The notes beneath the pieces were generated by a model. It had not been told where the DNA came from. It worked only from the letters and a program-made list of their open reading frames with translations, and searched no databases. Both the position numbers and the translations under genes were made by a program. A stretch of DNA of 64,000 nt from Streptosporangiaceae bacterium (GTDB lineage: Bacteria > Actinomycetota > Actinomycetes > Streptosporangiales > Streptosporangiaceae): contig JAOPYK010000004.1 in NCBI GenBank assembly GCA_025964695.1, forward strand, positions 98,987 to 162,986. The letters run 5' to 3'. This document shows, in pieces, positions 45,449 to 54,786 of the stretch. Position 1 is the stretch's first letter. Every line of letters starts with the position of its first letter.

Positions 45449-47536
45449 ATGAAGATGGCCCCCTTGGCACGGTTCTGTTACCGGCGACGCTGGCTGGTCC
45501 TGCTGCTCTGGATCGTCGGTGCGGCCACCGTGATCTTCGTCGGGTTCGGGTTCGCAGCCCCGGCCGACAACAACTTCAGCGGCGGCAAGTCCGACTCGGC
45601 CCTGGCCTCGGACGTGGCCACCAAACACTTCCCGAAACAGGGGGATTCGGTCACACTCGTCGTCCGCGCCGACCCCGGGATGACCGACCCGGCAGTCAGG
45701 GCCCGGGTCGACAAGGTGCTCACGCTGGTCAAGGGCGCACCGCACATCGGCTCGGTGACCTCGCCGTACACCGCGCCCCAGCAGGTCTCGCGGGACGGGC
45801 GCACCGCGTTCGCGCAGATCCTGCTGGACGAAAAGGCGGACAAGGTGCCGGTCACCGACACCAAGAAGCTGATCTCCGATGTGCGCGGGGCTTCCGGTGA
45901 CGGGGTCCAGTTCGCGCTGGACGGCAGCTCGGTGCAGACCGCGGAGACCCCGTACGGCGGCTCGACCGAGGGCATCGGGCTGCTGGCCGCCATCGTCATC
46001 CTGCTCGTGACGTTCGGCTCATTGCCGGCCATGGGGCTGCCGATCGTGACGGCGCTGTTCGGCATCGGCACCGGGCTGGCCCTGACCGACCTGCTCGGCT
46101 ACATCTTCCCGGCGCCGAGTTTCAGCCCCATCGTGGCCGGCCTCATCGGCCTCGGCGTCGGCGTCGACTACGCGTTGTTCATCGTCACCCGTTACCGTGA
46201 GGGGCTTGAGGACGGGCTGACCCCCGAAGAGGCGACGGTGAAGTCGATCGCCACCTCCGGCCGTGCGGTGCTGTTCGCCGGGACGACGGTGGTCATCGCG
46301 ATGCTCGGCCTGCTGGTGATGCGCCAGTCGCTGCTGACCGCGACCGCGATCGCCGCCTCGGTGGCCGTCATGATGACCGTGATCACGGCGATCACCCTGC
46401 TGCCCGCGCTGCTGGGCTTCACCGGGCGGGGCATCAACCGGTTCCGGCTGCCGCTGCTCGGCCGTACCCGCACCGCCAGCCCGCTGGCCACCCGCTGGGC
46501 CGGGATCATCCAGCGCCGCCCGGTCGTCTCGCTGGCGGCCGCCGCGGTGGTGCTGCTGATCCTGGCCGTGCCGGCGTTGTCCATGCGGCTCAGCTTCGAG
46601 GACTCCAGCAATCTGCCCAGCGGTTCCAGCGGCCACACCGCGCACACGCTGCTCGCCGAGGGCTTCGGGCCCGGCTACGACGCGCCGCTGTTCGTCATCG
46701 CCGAGACCGGCAGCGGCCTGCAGCCGGTGGCAGACGCGGTCCGGGCCACGCCGGGCATCGCCTCGGTGACCCCCGTGTTCACCAGCCCCGACGGCCAGGC
46801 CTCGCAGTTCATCGCCTACCCGAAGACGGCCCAGCAGGACGCCGCCACTCCTAAGCTGGTCACCGAACTGCGCGACACGGTGATCCCCCGGGCGACCGCT
46901 CAGCAGGTGCACGTGGGCGGCCCCAACGCCGGAACGGTCGACTTCGCGAACTCGGTGAGCAGCCGGCTGCCCTGGCTGATCGGGATCGTGATCGGGCTGT
47001 CGCTGCTGATCCTGCTGGTGCTGGTCCGGTCGGTGACGATCGCGCTCAAGGCGGCGCTGATGACGCTGCTCTCGATCGGGGCGGCCTACGGTGTGCTCAC
47101 CGCGATCGTGCAGTGGGGCTGGGGCAGCAAGCTGCTCGGTTTTCCGGTGGCGATGCCCATTACCACCTGGGTGCCGCTGTTCATGTTCCCGATCCTGTTC
47201 GGGCTCTCCACCGACTATGAGGTCTTCCTCATCGCCCGCATCCGTGAGGAGTACGACAAGGGAGCCGACACCAGGGACGCGGTGACCGCCGGGCTGTCCC
47301 GTACGGCCCGGGTCATCACCGCGGCGGCGGCCATCATGGTCATGGTGTTCTTGACCGTGCTGCTCGGCGCCGACCCCGCCGTCAAGCAGTTCGGGCTGGG
47401 CCTGGCCGTCGCGGTGTTCGTCGACGCGACCGTGGTCCGGATGGTGCTGGTGCCGGCGCTGATGGAGCTGCTCGGGGTGTGGAACTGGTGGCTGCCCAGG
47501 CCGCTGGCCCGGCTGCTCCCGGCCCCCGCGCACTGA
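45449..47536 (+). CDS. MMPL/RND family transporter
   Basis: MKMAPLARFCYRRRWLVLLLWIVGAATV...GLGVGVDYALFIVTRYREGLEDG; GLSTDYEVFLIARIREEY. Confidence 0.95.
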   Translation: MKMAPLARFCYRRRWLVLLLWIVGAATVIFVGFGFAAPADNNFSGGKSDSALASDVATKHFPKQGDSVTLVVRADPGMTDPAVRARVDKVLTLVKGAPHIGSVTSPYTAPQQVSRDGRTAFAQILLDEKADKVPVTDTKKLISDVRGASGDGVQFALDGSSVQTAETPYGGSTEGIGLLAAIVILLVTFGSLPAMGLPIVTALFGIGTGLALTDLLGYIFPAPSFSPIVAGLIGLGVGVDYALFIVTRYREGLEDGLTPEEATVKSIATSGRAVLFAGTTVVIAMLGLLVMRQSLLTATAIAASVAVMMTVITAITLLPALLGFTGRGINRFRLPLLGRTRTASPLATRWAGIIQRRPVVSLAAAAVVLLILAVPALSMRLSFEDSSNLPSGSSGHTAHTLLAEGFGPGYDAPLFVIAETGSGLQPVADAVRATPGIASVTPVFTSPDGQASQFIAYPKTAQQDAATPKLVTELRDTVIPRATAQQVHVGGPNAGTVDFANSVSSRLPWLIGIVIGLSLLILLVLVRSVTIALKAALMTLLSIGAAYGVLTAIVQWGWGSKLLGFPVAMPITTWVPLFMFPILFGLSTDYEVFLIARIREEYDKGADTRDAVTAGLSRTARVITAAAAIMVMVFLTVLLGADPAVKQFGLGLAVAVFVDATVVRMVLVPALMELLGVWNWWLPRPLARLLPAPAH

Positions 47537-47572
47537 TCCGGCGCACGGATCCGGCTCAGTGATCCGGCGCAC
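47534..47572. repeat. 13-nt tandem repeat that includes the MMPL stop codon
   Basis: TGATCCGGCGCAC / GGATCCGGCTCAG / TGATCCGGCGCAC; first TGA is the stop of the MMPL gene. Confidence 0.88.
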
Positions 47573-47611
47573 CCGCTCCGTGGCCCTGCGATCCGCGCAG
47601 GACCACGGGGT

Positions 47612-48286
47612 TCAGTGCGTGCAGATGCCGTCGAAGAGAACCTTGAGGTAGTGCTCCGACAGCCCCTTGGCGTTCAGGCGCCCGCCCGGCTGGAACCAGC
47701 GCACCGCGACCCAGATGGTGTCGCGGATCATCCGGTAGGTCAGCTTGGGGTCGATGTCGTCGCGGAAGAGCCCGGTCACCTGACCTCGCTTGATCTGGCT
47801 GATCCACATCTTCTCGACGTCGTCCTCGGACTTGGTGAGGTACTCGAAGCGGGCGAGCGCCTTGAGGTAGTTCCAGTCGTTCTGCATCACCGTGATGGCT
47901 GCCCGGTGCGGCTCCAGGGTGCCGAAGGCGATCCGGACCAGCGCGGAGAGCACCTCCTGCGGGCTGCCGCCCTCGTCGATGGCGGCGCCGTAGGCGGCCA
48001 TCAGCTCCCGGAAGAAGACCGAGAGGATCTCGTCGACGATCGACTCCTTGGAGTCGAAGTGGTGGTAGAGGCTGCCGGACAGGATGCCTGCTTCGTCGGC
48101 GATCTCCCGCACCGTCGTGGCCTGGAATCCCTTCTTGGCGAACAGCTCGGCCGCGAGCTTCACCAGGTGCTCGCGGCGCTCGGAGGCCAGCGCGGGCGTG
48201 CCCTTCGCGCGGCGACGGCTCCCGCCCTCACCGCCGGCACGGGTCTTCGCCGCTGGTCGTCCGCTGTTCGCGCTCGTCGTTGTCAC
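47612..48286 (-). CDS. TetR family regulator, KstR2-like
   Basis: LVKLAAELFAKKGFQATTVREIADEAGILSGSLYHHFDSKESIVDEIL...LTYRMIRDTIWVAVRWFQPGGRLNAKGLSEHYLKVLFDGI closely resembles mycobacterial KstR2. Confidence 0.85.
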   Translation of the reverse strand: MTTTSANSGRPAAKTRAGGEGGSRRRAKGTPALASERREHLVKLAAELFAKKGFQATTVREIADEAGILSGSLYHHFDSKESIVDEILSVFFRELMAAYGAAIDEGGSPQEVLSALVRIAFGTLEPHRAAITVMQNDWNYLKALARFEYLTKSEDDVEKMWISQIKRGQVTGLFRDDIDPKLTYRMIRDTIWVAVRWFQPGGRLNAKGLSEHYLKVLFDGICTH

Positions 48287-48303
48287 CTTCTCATTATGCC
48301 GTG

Positions 48304-48323
48304 TAGCACAACCGCTTGCTCGT
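48304..48323. promoter_or_regulatory. TetR-type operator candidate, site G1
   Basis: Minus strand ACGAGCAAGCGGTTGTGCTA, degenerate member of the ACCAAGCRAGCGYT family, 18 nt upstream of the tetR start. Confidence 0.45.
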
Positions 48324-48364
48324 GTCAGCGTGTTGACATCAGGTTACGCGTCCTCGTACCGAGC

Positions 48365-48378
48365 ACCAAGCGCTTGGT
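48365..48378. promoter_or_regulatory. KstR2-box candidate, site G2
   Basis: ACCAAGCGCTTGGT: perfect 14-bp palindrome matching AnCAAGnnCTTGnT at all defined positions. Confidence 0.75.
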
Positions 48379-48519
48379 ACCAGCAGAAATGGGCCGGCCG
48401 GGTGACCGGCTTTGGACGATCCTCTGAGCGCACGCAAGTGGCCGGGGTGGCGTGGACGGCCATCCGGTAACGGTTGTGTTTCGGCGTATTGACAGCCAGG
48501 TTGCCTCCGGCTTTCCTTC

Positions 48520-48535
48520 GTGGGAGCGCTCCCAC
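48520..48535. promoter_or_regulatory. CebR operator
   Basis: GTGGGAGCGCTCCCAC contains the 14-bp CebR box TGGGAGCGCTCCCA, upstream of the cebE-like gene. Confidence 0.93.
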
Positions 48536-48614
48536 AGTTCCGTCGGTCTCAGTGTCGAGGCCGGCATCCACCCCGTCAATGGAACGGACGAGACGACCTG
48601 AGAGGGGTCCGTCA

Positions 48615-49937
48615 ATGAGGGACACGATGCGCCGCGCGCCGAGAATCGCGGCGGCGACGGTGATGGCCGGTGTACTCGCACTGGCCGCAGCATGCTCGGG
48701 GGAAAACGGAAAGAGCAGCGGTTCGAGCGGTTCAGGCAAGATCACGCTGACCGTCGACTCGTTCGGCACCTTCGGCTACGAGGACCTCTACAAGCAGTAC
48801 GAGGCGAGCCACCCCAACATCAAGATCGTCGATCGGAACATCCCGTCGCTGGACAACTACCTCCCTCAGCTCCAGCAGCACATCGCCGCCGGTGCGGGGG
48901 CCGGCGACATCGTCGCGATCGAGGAGGGCATCGCCGTCAAGTTCATGGCCCAGCCCGACAAGTTCGTGGACCTGAACAAGTACGGCGCGGCCGCCCTGAA
49001 GGGCAACTTCCTGCCCTGGAAGTGGCAGCAGGGACTGAGCGTCGACGGCTCCAAGGTGGTCGGGCTCGGCACCGATGTCGGCGGCCTGGCCATGTGCTAC
49101 CGCAAGGACCTGTTCCAGAAGGCCGGGCTGGGCAACGACCGTGAGACGGTCGGCAAGCTCTGGCCGACGTGGGACGCCTTCCTCGCGACCGGCAAGAAGT
49201 TCCAGGCCAAGGTGCCCGGCACGAAGTTCATGGACGGTGCCACCAACTTCTACAACACGATCCTCATGCAGGAAGCGGGCAAGGGCACCAACCAGACCTA
49301 CTTCGACAAGAGCAACAAGCTGATCATCGACTCGAACCCGGCGGTCAAGGCCGCGTACGACAGGACCGTCCAGCTGGCGCAGGCGAACCTGACGGCGAAG
49401 ATCCAGTTCCTCACCGACCCGTGGAGCCAGGCTCTCAAGAAGGACGCGTTCGCCACGGTCACCTGCCCGGCGTGGATGCTCGGCCTGATCAAGGAGAACG
49501 CGGGCGCCGCGAAGGCCGGAAAGTGGGACATCACCACGCTGCCCGGCGGGGGCGGTAGCTGGGGTGGTTCGTTCCTGGCGGTGCCGACCCAGAGCAAGCA
49601 CCCCAAGGAGGCGGCCGACCTCGCCAAGTTCCTGACCAGCCCGCAGGGTCAGGTCGGGTCCTTCAAGTCCAAGAACAACCTGCCGTCCTCGCCGCAGGCG
49701 CTGGACGACCCGGCGGTCAAGGACTTCAAGAACGACTACTTCAGCGGCGCCCCGGTCGGGCAGATCTTCGCGTCCGGCGCGAAGAGCCTCAACCCCGTGT
49801 TCCTCGGAGCCAACAACCAGCCGGTGCGGACGGTCGTCGAAGCCGACCTGCGCGCCATCGAGCAGGGCAAGCTCACGCCCGACGCCGGCTGGAAGAAGGT
49901 CATCTCCGACGCGAAACGGGCTGCGGAGACGGGCTGA
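48615..49937 (+). CDS. cebE: Cellobiose-type ABC transporter substrate-binding lipoprotein
   Basis: Lipobox VLALAAACSGEN; KITLTVDSFGTFGYEDLYKQYEASHPNIKIVDRNI; context with CebR box, permeases, bglC and cebR. Confidence 0.88.
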   Translation: MRDTMRRAPRIAAATVMAGVLALAAACSGENGKSSGSSGSGKITLTVDSFGTFGYEDLYKQYEASHPNIKIVDRNIPSLDNYLPQLQQHIAAGAGAGDIVAIEEGIAVKFMAQPDKFVDLNKYGAAALKGNFLPWKWQQGLSVDGSKVVGLGTDVGGLAMCYRKDLFQKAGLGNDRETVGKLWPTWDAFLATGKKFQAKVPGTKFMDGATNFYNTILMQEAGKGTNQTYFDKSNKLIIDSNPAVKAAYDRTVQLAQANLTAKIQFLTDPWSQALKKDAFATVTCPAWMLGLIKENAGAAKAGKWDITTLPGGGGSWGGSFLAVPTQSKHPKEAADLAKFLTSPQGQVGSFKSKNNLPSSPQALDDPAVKDFKNDYFSGAPVGQIFASGAKSLNPVFLGANNQPVRTVVEADLRAIEQGKLTPDAGWKKVISDAKRAAETG

Positions 49938-50022
49938 CCATGACGTGGGCGGTGGTGGCCCTCCACGCCGCCGCCGCCCACCCCTCCGCACTCTTCCGGC
50001 CTCTTCCGCGAAAGGAGGACAG

Positions 50023-50991
50023 ATGGCTCTCGACCTGAGCCGGGCACCGGCCAAGGGCCGATCCCCGGTCACCCCGCCGGCCCGCGGGCCGCTTCGCCGT
50101 TTCCTGTCCCGGCTGGACGTCAAAGCGTCCCCGTACGCCTATATCTCCCCGTTCTATCTGCTGTTCCTGCTCTTCGGCCTGTTCCCGCTGGGCTACACCT
50201 TCTGGGTCTCCCTGCACCACTGGGAGCTGATCGGCGGTCACCGTTTCACCGGACTGCGCAACTACCAGCTGCTGCTGAGCGACCCGGACTTCTGGAACGC
50301 GGTCGTCAACACCCTCGCGATGTTCGTGATCGCGACGGTGCCCCAGCTGCTGCTGGCGATGCTGCTGGCCAACACGCTCAACCGCCGGCTGCGAGCCCAG
50401 ACCCTGTTCCGGCTGGGCGTACTCCTGCCGCTGGTGACCTCGGTCGCCGCGGTCGCCATCGTCTTCAGCCAGCTGTTCGGCCGCGACTACGGACTGATCA
50501 ACTGGCTGCTGCACTTCGTGGGTGTGCATCACATCGACTGGGCGGCGAACAGATGGTCGCAGTGGACCGCCATCTCGGTGATGGTCGACTGGCGCTGGAC
50601 CGGCTACAACACGCTCATCTTCTTGGCGGGAATGCAGGCCATCCCCCGCGAACTGTACGAAGCGGCAGCCATCGACGGGGCCTCCAGGATGAAGCAGTTC
50701 TGGAGGATCACCGTCCCGTCCCTGCGCCCGACGATCATCTTCACCTCCATCATCGCGACCATCGGCGGTCTGCAGCTCTTCACCGAGCCGCTGCTGTTCA
50801 ACCAGAACTTCATGAACGGCGGCTCGCTGCGGCAGGGCCAGACCGTGGCGATGTACATGTACGAGAACGCCTTCCAGCGCTTCCAGTACGGCTACGGCTC
50901 GGCGATCGCGTGGATGCTCTTCCTGCTGATCCTCGTCGTCTCCCTGCTCAACTACCTGATCACGCGACGGCTCAGCGGAGGTCGGGCATGA
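50023..50991 (+). CDS. cebF: Sugar ABC transporter permease
   Basis: ISPFYLLFLLFGLFPLGYTFWVSLHHW...EAAAIDGASRMKQFWRITVPSLRPTIIF. Confidence 0.9.
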   Translation: MALDLSRAPAKGRSPVTPPARGPLRRFLSRLDVKASPYAYISPFYLLFLLFGLFPLGYTFWVSLHHWELIGGHRFTGLRNYQLLLSDPDFWNAVVNTLAMFVIATVPQLLLAMLLANTLNRRLRAQTLFRLGVLLPLVTSVAAVAIVFSQLFGRDYGLINWLLHFVGVHHIDWAANRWSQWTAISVMVDWRWTGYNTLIFLAGMQAIPRELYEAAAIDGASRMKQFWRITVPSLRPTIIFTSIIATIGGLQLFTEPLLFNQNFMNGGSLRQGQTVAMYMYENAFQRFQYGYGSAIAWMLFLLILVVSLLNYLITRRLSGGRA

Positions 50992-51890
50992 CGCTTGTCA
51001 CCGGAAGATTCACCCGCCGCCGCAACGGGCGGCATATGACGCGCCGGGCCGTAGAGGGGTCGGCCCGGATGTGGCAGGCCAGCCCGCTCACCTACGTGAC
51101 CCTGATCTTCGCGATAGTCCTGTCGGCGTTCCCGCTCTACTGGATGTTCGTCGTGGCGACCCGTACCAACGAGGTCGTCGGGTCGGTGCCGCCACCGCTG
51201 CTCGCCGGGCAGCATCTGGGCGAGAACGTCGGCAGGGTGTTCAGCACCGAGGACGCGCAGTTCGGCAAGGCTCTCGTCAACTCGATGATCGCCTCGCTCT
51301 CGGTGGCGATCTCCGTGGTCTTCTTCTCCAGCCTGGCCGGGTTCGCCTTCGCCAAACTGCGTTTCCGCGGCCGGAACGCGCTGTTGCTGATCATCGTGGC
51401 CACCATGATGGTCCCGGTCCAGATGGGCATCATCCCGCTCTACATGGTCATGGTGAAGATCCACTGGACCGGCCATCTGCAGGCCGTGATCGTGCCTTTC
51501 CTGGTCACCGGGTTCGGGGTGTTCATGATGCGGCAGTACGCCGAGCAGGCCATTCCCGACGAGCTCATCGAAGCGGCCCGCGTCGACGGCGCCTCCACGT
51601 TCCGGATCTTCTGGAGCGTGGTGTTCCCCGCGTTGCGGCCGGCTGCCGCGGTGCTCGGGCTCTTCCAGTTCATGCAGACCTGGAACGAGTTCATGTGGAA
51701 CTTCGCCGTGCTGACGCCGGACAACCCGACCGTGCAGTACGCACTGAGCCAGCTCAACGGCGCTCACTACACCGACTACACCCTCGTGTTCGCCGGGACC
51801 GCGGTCGCCACGGTCCCGCTGCTCATCGTCTTCATCGTGTTCGGCCGCCAGATCATCGGCGGAATCATGGAAGGTGCGGTAAAGGCGTGA
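50988..51890 (+). CDS. cebG: Carbohydrate ABC transporter permease
   Basis: PLYWMFVVATRTNEVVGSVPPPLLAGQHLGENVGRVF...EAARVDGASTFRIFWSVVFPALRPA; ATGA overlap. Confidence 0.9.
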   Translation: MTLVTGRFTRRRNGRHMTRRAVEGSARMWQASPLTYVTLIFAIVLSAFPLYWMFVVATRTNEVVGSVPPPLLAGQHLGENVGRVFSTEDAQFGKALVNSMIASLSVAISVVFFSSLAGFAFAKLRFRGRNALLLIIVATMMVPVQMGIIPLYMVMVKIHWTGHLQAVIVPFLVTGFGVFMMRQYAEQAIPDELIEAARVDGASTFRIFWSVVFPALRPAAAVLGLFQFMQTWNEFMWNFAVLTPDNPTVQYALSQLNGAHYTDYTLVFAGTAVATVPLLIVFIVFGRQIIGGIMEGAVKA

Positions 51891-53323
51891 CCACTCAGGC
51901 ATCGCAGCAGCAGGAGACGTCACTCCGCTTCCCCGCCGACTTCGTCTGGGGCGCGGCCACCGCCGCCTACCAGATCGAAGGCGCGGTGGCGGAGGACGGG
52001 CGGGGGCCCTCGATCTGGGACACCTTCAGTCACACCCCCGGGAAAGTCCTCGGCGGTGACACCGGCGACGTCGCCGTCGACCACTACCACCGCTTCCGCG
52101 AGGACGTCGCGGTCATGGCCCAGCTCGGCCTCACCTCGTACCGATTCTCGATCGCCTGGCCGAGGATCCAGCCGGAGGGTTCCGGAGCGGTCAACGAGAA
52201 GGGGCTCGACTTCTACCGCGGGCTGGTTGACACCCTGCTGGAGGCCGGGATCGAGCCGTACGCGACCCTCTACCACTGGGACCTGCCCCAGCCGCTGGAG
52301 GACGCCGGTGGCTGGCCGGTCCGCGACACCGCCCACCGGTTCGCCGACTACGCCGCGCTCGTCCACCGGGGCCTCGGCGACCGCGTCAAGCACTGGATCA
52401 CGATCAACGAGCCCTGGTGCGCGGCGTTCCTGGGCTACGCCTCCGGGGACCACGCGCCGGGGCGCAGGGACCCCGCGGACTCACTGCGGGCGGCTCATCA
52501 TCTGCTGCTCGGGCACGGGCTGGCACTGCCGGCGCTGCGGCAGTGGGACAGCGAGATCGGCGCCGCGGTCAATCTCTATGCCGTGTCCCCGGCGAGCGAG
52601 GCCGCCGAGGACCTGGAGGCCGCCCGGCGCGTCGACGGCCTGCAGAACCGGTTCTTTCTCGACGCGCTCCTGCGGGGCCGCTATCCCGAGGACGTGCTGA
52701 CCGATCTGGAGCCGTACGGCTTCGCCGAGTGCGTGCGCGACGGAGACCTGGACCTCATCGGCGCATCGACGGATCTGCTGGGCATCAACTACTACAGCCG
52801 GCACACGGTGACCGGTCTGCCCGACGCGGGGGGCCAGGCCATCACCTCGCCGTTCGCGGCGACCTCGCCGTGGCCCGGCGCCGAGCACGTCTCCTTCGTG
52901 CAGGCGGGCCGGCCGATGACCGGGATGGGCTGGGAGATCGACACTCTGGGGCTGCAGGAGGTGCTCACCCGGGTGGCCGCGGAGTATCCGGCGGTGCCTC
53001 TCTACGTCACCGAGAACGGCGCCGCCTTCGACGATGTGGTCACCGCGGACGGCGTGCACGATCCCGAGCGGGTCGCCTACCTGGACGGGCATCTGCGCGC
53101 CTGCCACACGGCCATCGAGAAGGGGGTGCCGCTGCGGGGATACTTCGCCTGGTCGCTCATGGACAACTTCGAGTGGGGCTGGGGCTACGCGAAGAGGTTC
53201 GGGCTGGTGCACGTGGACTTCGAGACCCAGCGGCGGGTGCCCAAGAGCAGCGCCCACTGGTTCGGATCGGCCGCGCGCACGGGCGGGCTGGCGATACCGC
53301 CCGCTCCGCTACCGGCAGAATAG
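51887..53323 (+). CDS. bglC: GH1 family beta-glucosidase
   Basis: FPADFVWGAATAAYQIEGAVAEDGRGPSIWDTF; TINEPWCAAFLGYASGDHAPG; YVTENGAAFDD; GTGA overlap. Confidence 0.94.
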   Translation: MTTQASQQQETSLRFPADFVWGAATAAYQIEGAVAEDGRGPSIWDTFSHTPGKVLGGDTGDVAVDHYHRFREDVAVMAQLGLTSYRFSIAWPRIQPEGSGAVNEKGLDFYRGLVDTLLEAGIEPYATLYHWDLPQPLEDAGGWPVRDTAHRFADYAALVHRGLGDRVKHWITINEPWCAAFLGYASGDHAPGRRDPADSLRAAHHLLLGHGLALPALRQWDSEIGAAVNLYAVSPASEAAEDLEAARRVDGLQNRFFLDALLRGRYPEDVLTDLEPYGFAECVRDGDLDLIGASTDLLGINYYSRHTVTGLPDAGGQAITSPFAATSPWPGAEHVSFVQAGRPMTGMGWEIDTLGLQEVLTRVAAEYPAVPLYVTENGAAFDDVVTADGVHDPERVAYLDGHLRACHTAIEKGVPLRGYFAWSLMDNFEWGWGYAKRFGLVHVDFETQRRVPKSSAHWFGSAARTGGLAIPPAPLPAE

Positions 53324-53327
53324 GGTC

Positions 53328-54344
53328 ATGACCGGTCAGCGACGACCCACGCTCGAGGCGGTGGCGGTGCGTGCGGGGGTAGGCCGTGGCACGGTCTCGC
53401 GGGTGATCAACGGCTCTCCGAAGGTGAGCATGGGGGCCCGCGAGGCGGTGCTGCAGGCCATCGACGAACTCGGGTACGTGCCGAACCGCGCGGCACGTAC
53501 CCTCGTCACTCGCCGCACCGACACCGTCGCCCTCGTCATGTCGGCCTCCGAGGAACGGGTCTGGGACGAGCCCTACTTCGCCGGGATCATCCGGGGGATC
53601 AGCAGGGGCCTCACCGACACCGGGTTCCAGCTGCTGCTCGCCTTCGCACAGTCCAGGGCCGAGCACGATCGGCTGGAACGCTACCTCTCCGGCCAGCACG
53701 TGGACGGGGTCCTGCTGATCTCGCTGCACGGCGACGATCCGCTGCCCGGGCATCTGGAGTCGCAGGGGGTGCCGACCGTGCTCGGCGGCACCCCGGTGGG
53801 GGCAGATCTGTCCTCGGTGATCTGCGTGGACGCCGACAACCGGGGCGGGGCGCGGCTGGCGGTCGCGCACCTGGTAGAGCGGGGCCGTCTTCACATCGCC
53901 ACGATCGCGGGGCCGCAGGACGCCCAGGTGGGCGTGGACCGGCTCGCCGGCCATCAGGACGCACTGGCCGCCGCCGGGCTCCGCGGTGACCTGGTCGCCT
54001 TCGGCGACTTCAGCGAGGAGACCGGCGCCGCCGCCATGCGCACGCTGCTGGAACGCGAACCGAAGCTGGACGCCGTGTTCGCGGCGTCCGACCCGATGGC
54101 GGCGGGCGCGATGCGGGTGCTGCGGGAGGCCGGCCGCGCCATCCCGTCGGACGTGGCGGTGGTGGGGTTCGACGATTCGGTGACCGCGCGGCACGCCTCC
54201 CCGCAGCTCACCTCCGTGCACCAGCCGGTGGAGGCGATGGGCCGGGAGATGTCCCGGCTGCTCATCGCCCGGATACGCGGCGAGGAGGTCGAGCCGGGTG
54301 CGGTCATCCTGGACACGCATCTGGTCGTTCGCGAATCATCCTGA
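53328..54344 (+). CDS. cebR: LacI family regulator, CebR-like
   Basis: RRPTLEAVAVRAGVGRGTVSRVINGSPKVSMGAREAVLQAIDELGYVPNRAARTLVTRRTDTVALVMSASEERVWDEPYFAGIIRG. Confidence 0.92.
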   Translation: MTGQRRPTLEAVAVRAGVGRGTVSRVINGSPKVSMGAREAVLQAIDELGYVPNRAARTLVTRRTDTVALVMSASEERVWDEPYFAGIIRGISRGLTDTGFQLLLAFAQSRAEHDRLERYLSGQHVDGVLLISLHGDDPLPGHLESQGVPTVLGGTPVGADLSSVICVDADNRGGARLAVAHLVERGRLHIATIAGPQDAQVGVDRLAGHQDALAAAGLRGDLVAFGDFSEETGAAAMRTLLEREPKLDAVFAASDPMAAGAMRVLREAGRAIPSDVAVVGFDDSVTARHASPQLTSVHQPVEAMGREMSRLLIARIRGEEVEPGAVILDTHLVVRESS

Positions 54345-54483
54345 TCCGCCGGGGAAGGCCAGGCGCGTGGAAGGACGGGAGCTCGCCGGTCGTTACCGGC
54401 TCCGGGAGCGCCGCTCGACGGCGGCGGCCGGCAGGGTCCAATCCGGTCTTGTAGCGGGTGCGTGATCGGCGTACCGTCCGGCC

Positions 54484-54786
54484 ATGGGTGTCATCCACCG
54501 GCCGCGCGTGGCTTGGGAGAGCGCGCGCGTCTTCGTCGCCGCGGCCAACGCCGACGCCTACTGGTGGCTCAGCGAGATGGTCGGGCGGCATCTCGGTGTC
54601 ATGTACGAGCTGAAGCTGGCGGAGACGCGCCTGCGGCTTCAGCTGGAGGACGCGTCGTACGCCGAGACCGCGGCCTGGCGGGCGCGCCTGGACGAACTGC
54701 TGCACGACCACGCCGAGCTGATCCCGCTCATGCTGCAGTTGGTCACCGAGACCTCCGACCGGCTGCACCGCAGCACTACGGCCTGA
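54484..54786 (+). CDS. Hypothetical protein
   Basis: MGVIHRPRVAWESARVFVAAANADAYWWLSEMVGRHLGVMYELKLAETRLRL...; convergent with ipdC-like gene. Confidence 0.65.
   Translation: MGVIHRPRVAWESARVFVAAANADAYWWLSEMVGRHLGVMYELKLAETRLRLQLEDASYAETAAWRARLDELLHDHAELIPLMLQLVTETSDRLHRSTTA

Noticed and set aside
46019-47572. 517-aa minus-strand ORF rich in His/Arg/Gln
   Set aside because: Antisense shadow of the MMPL transporter.
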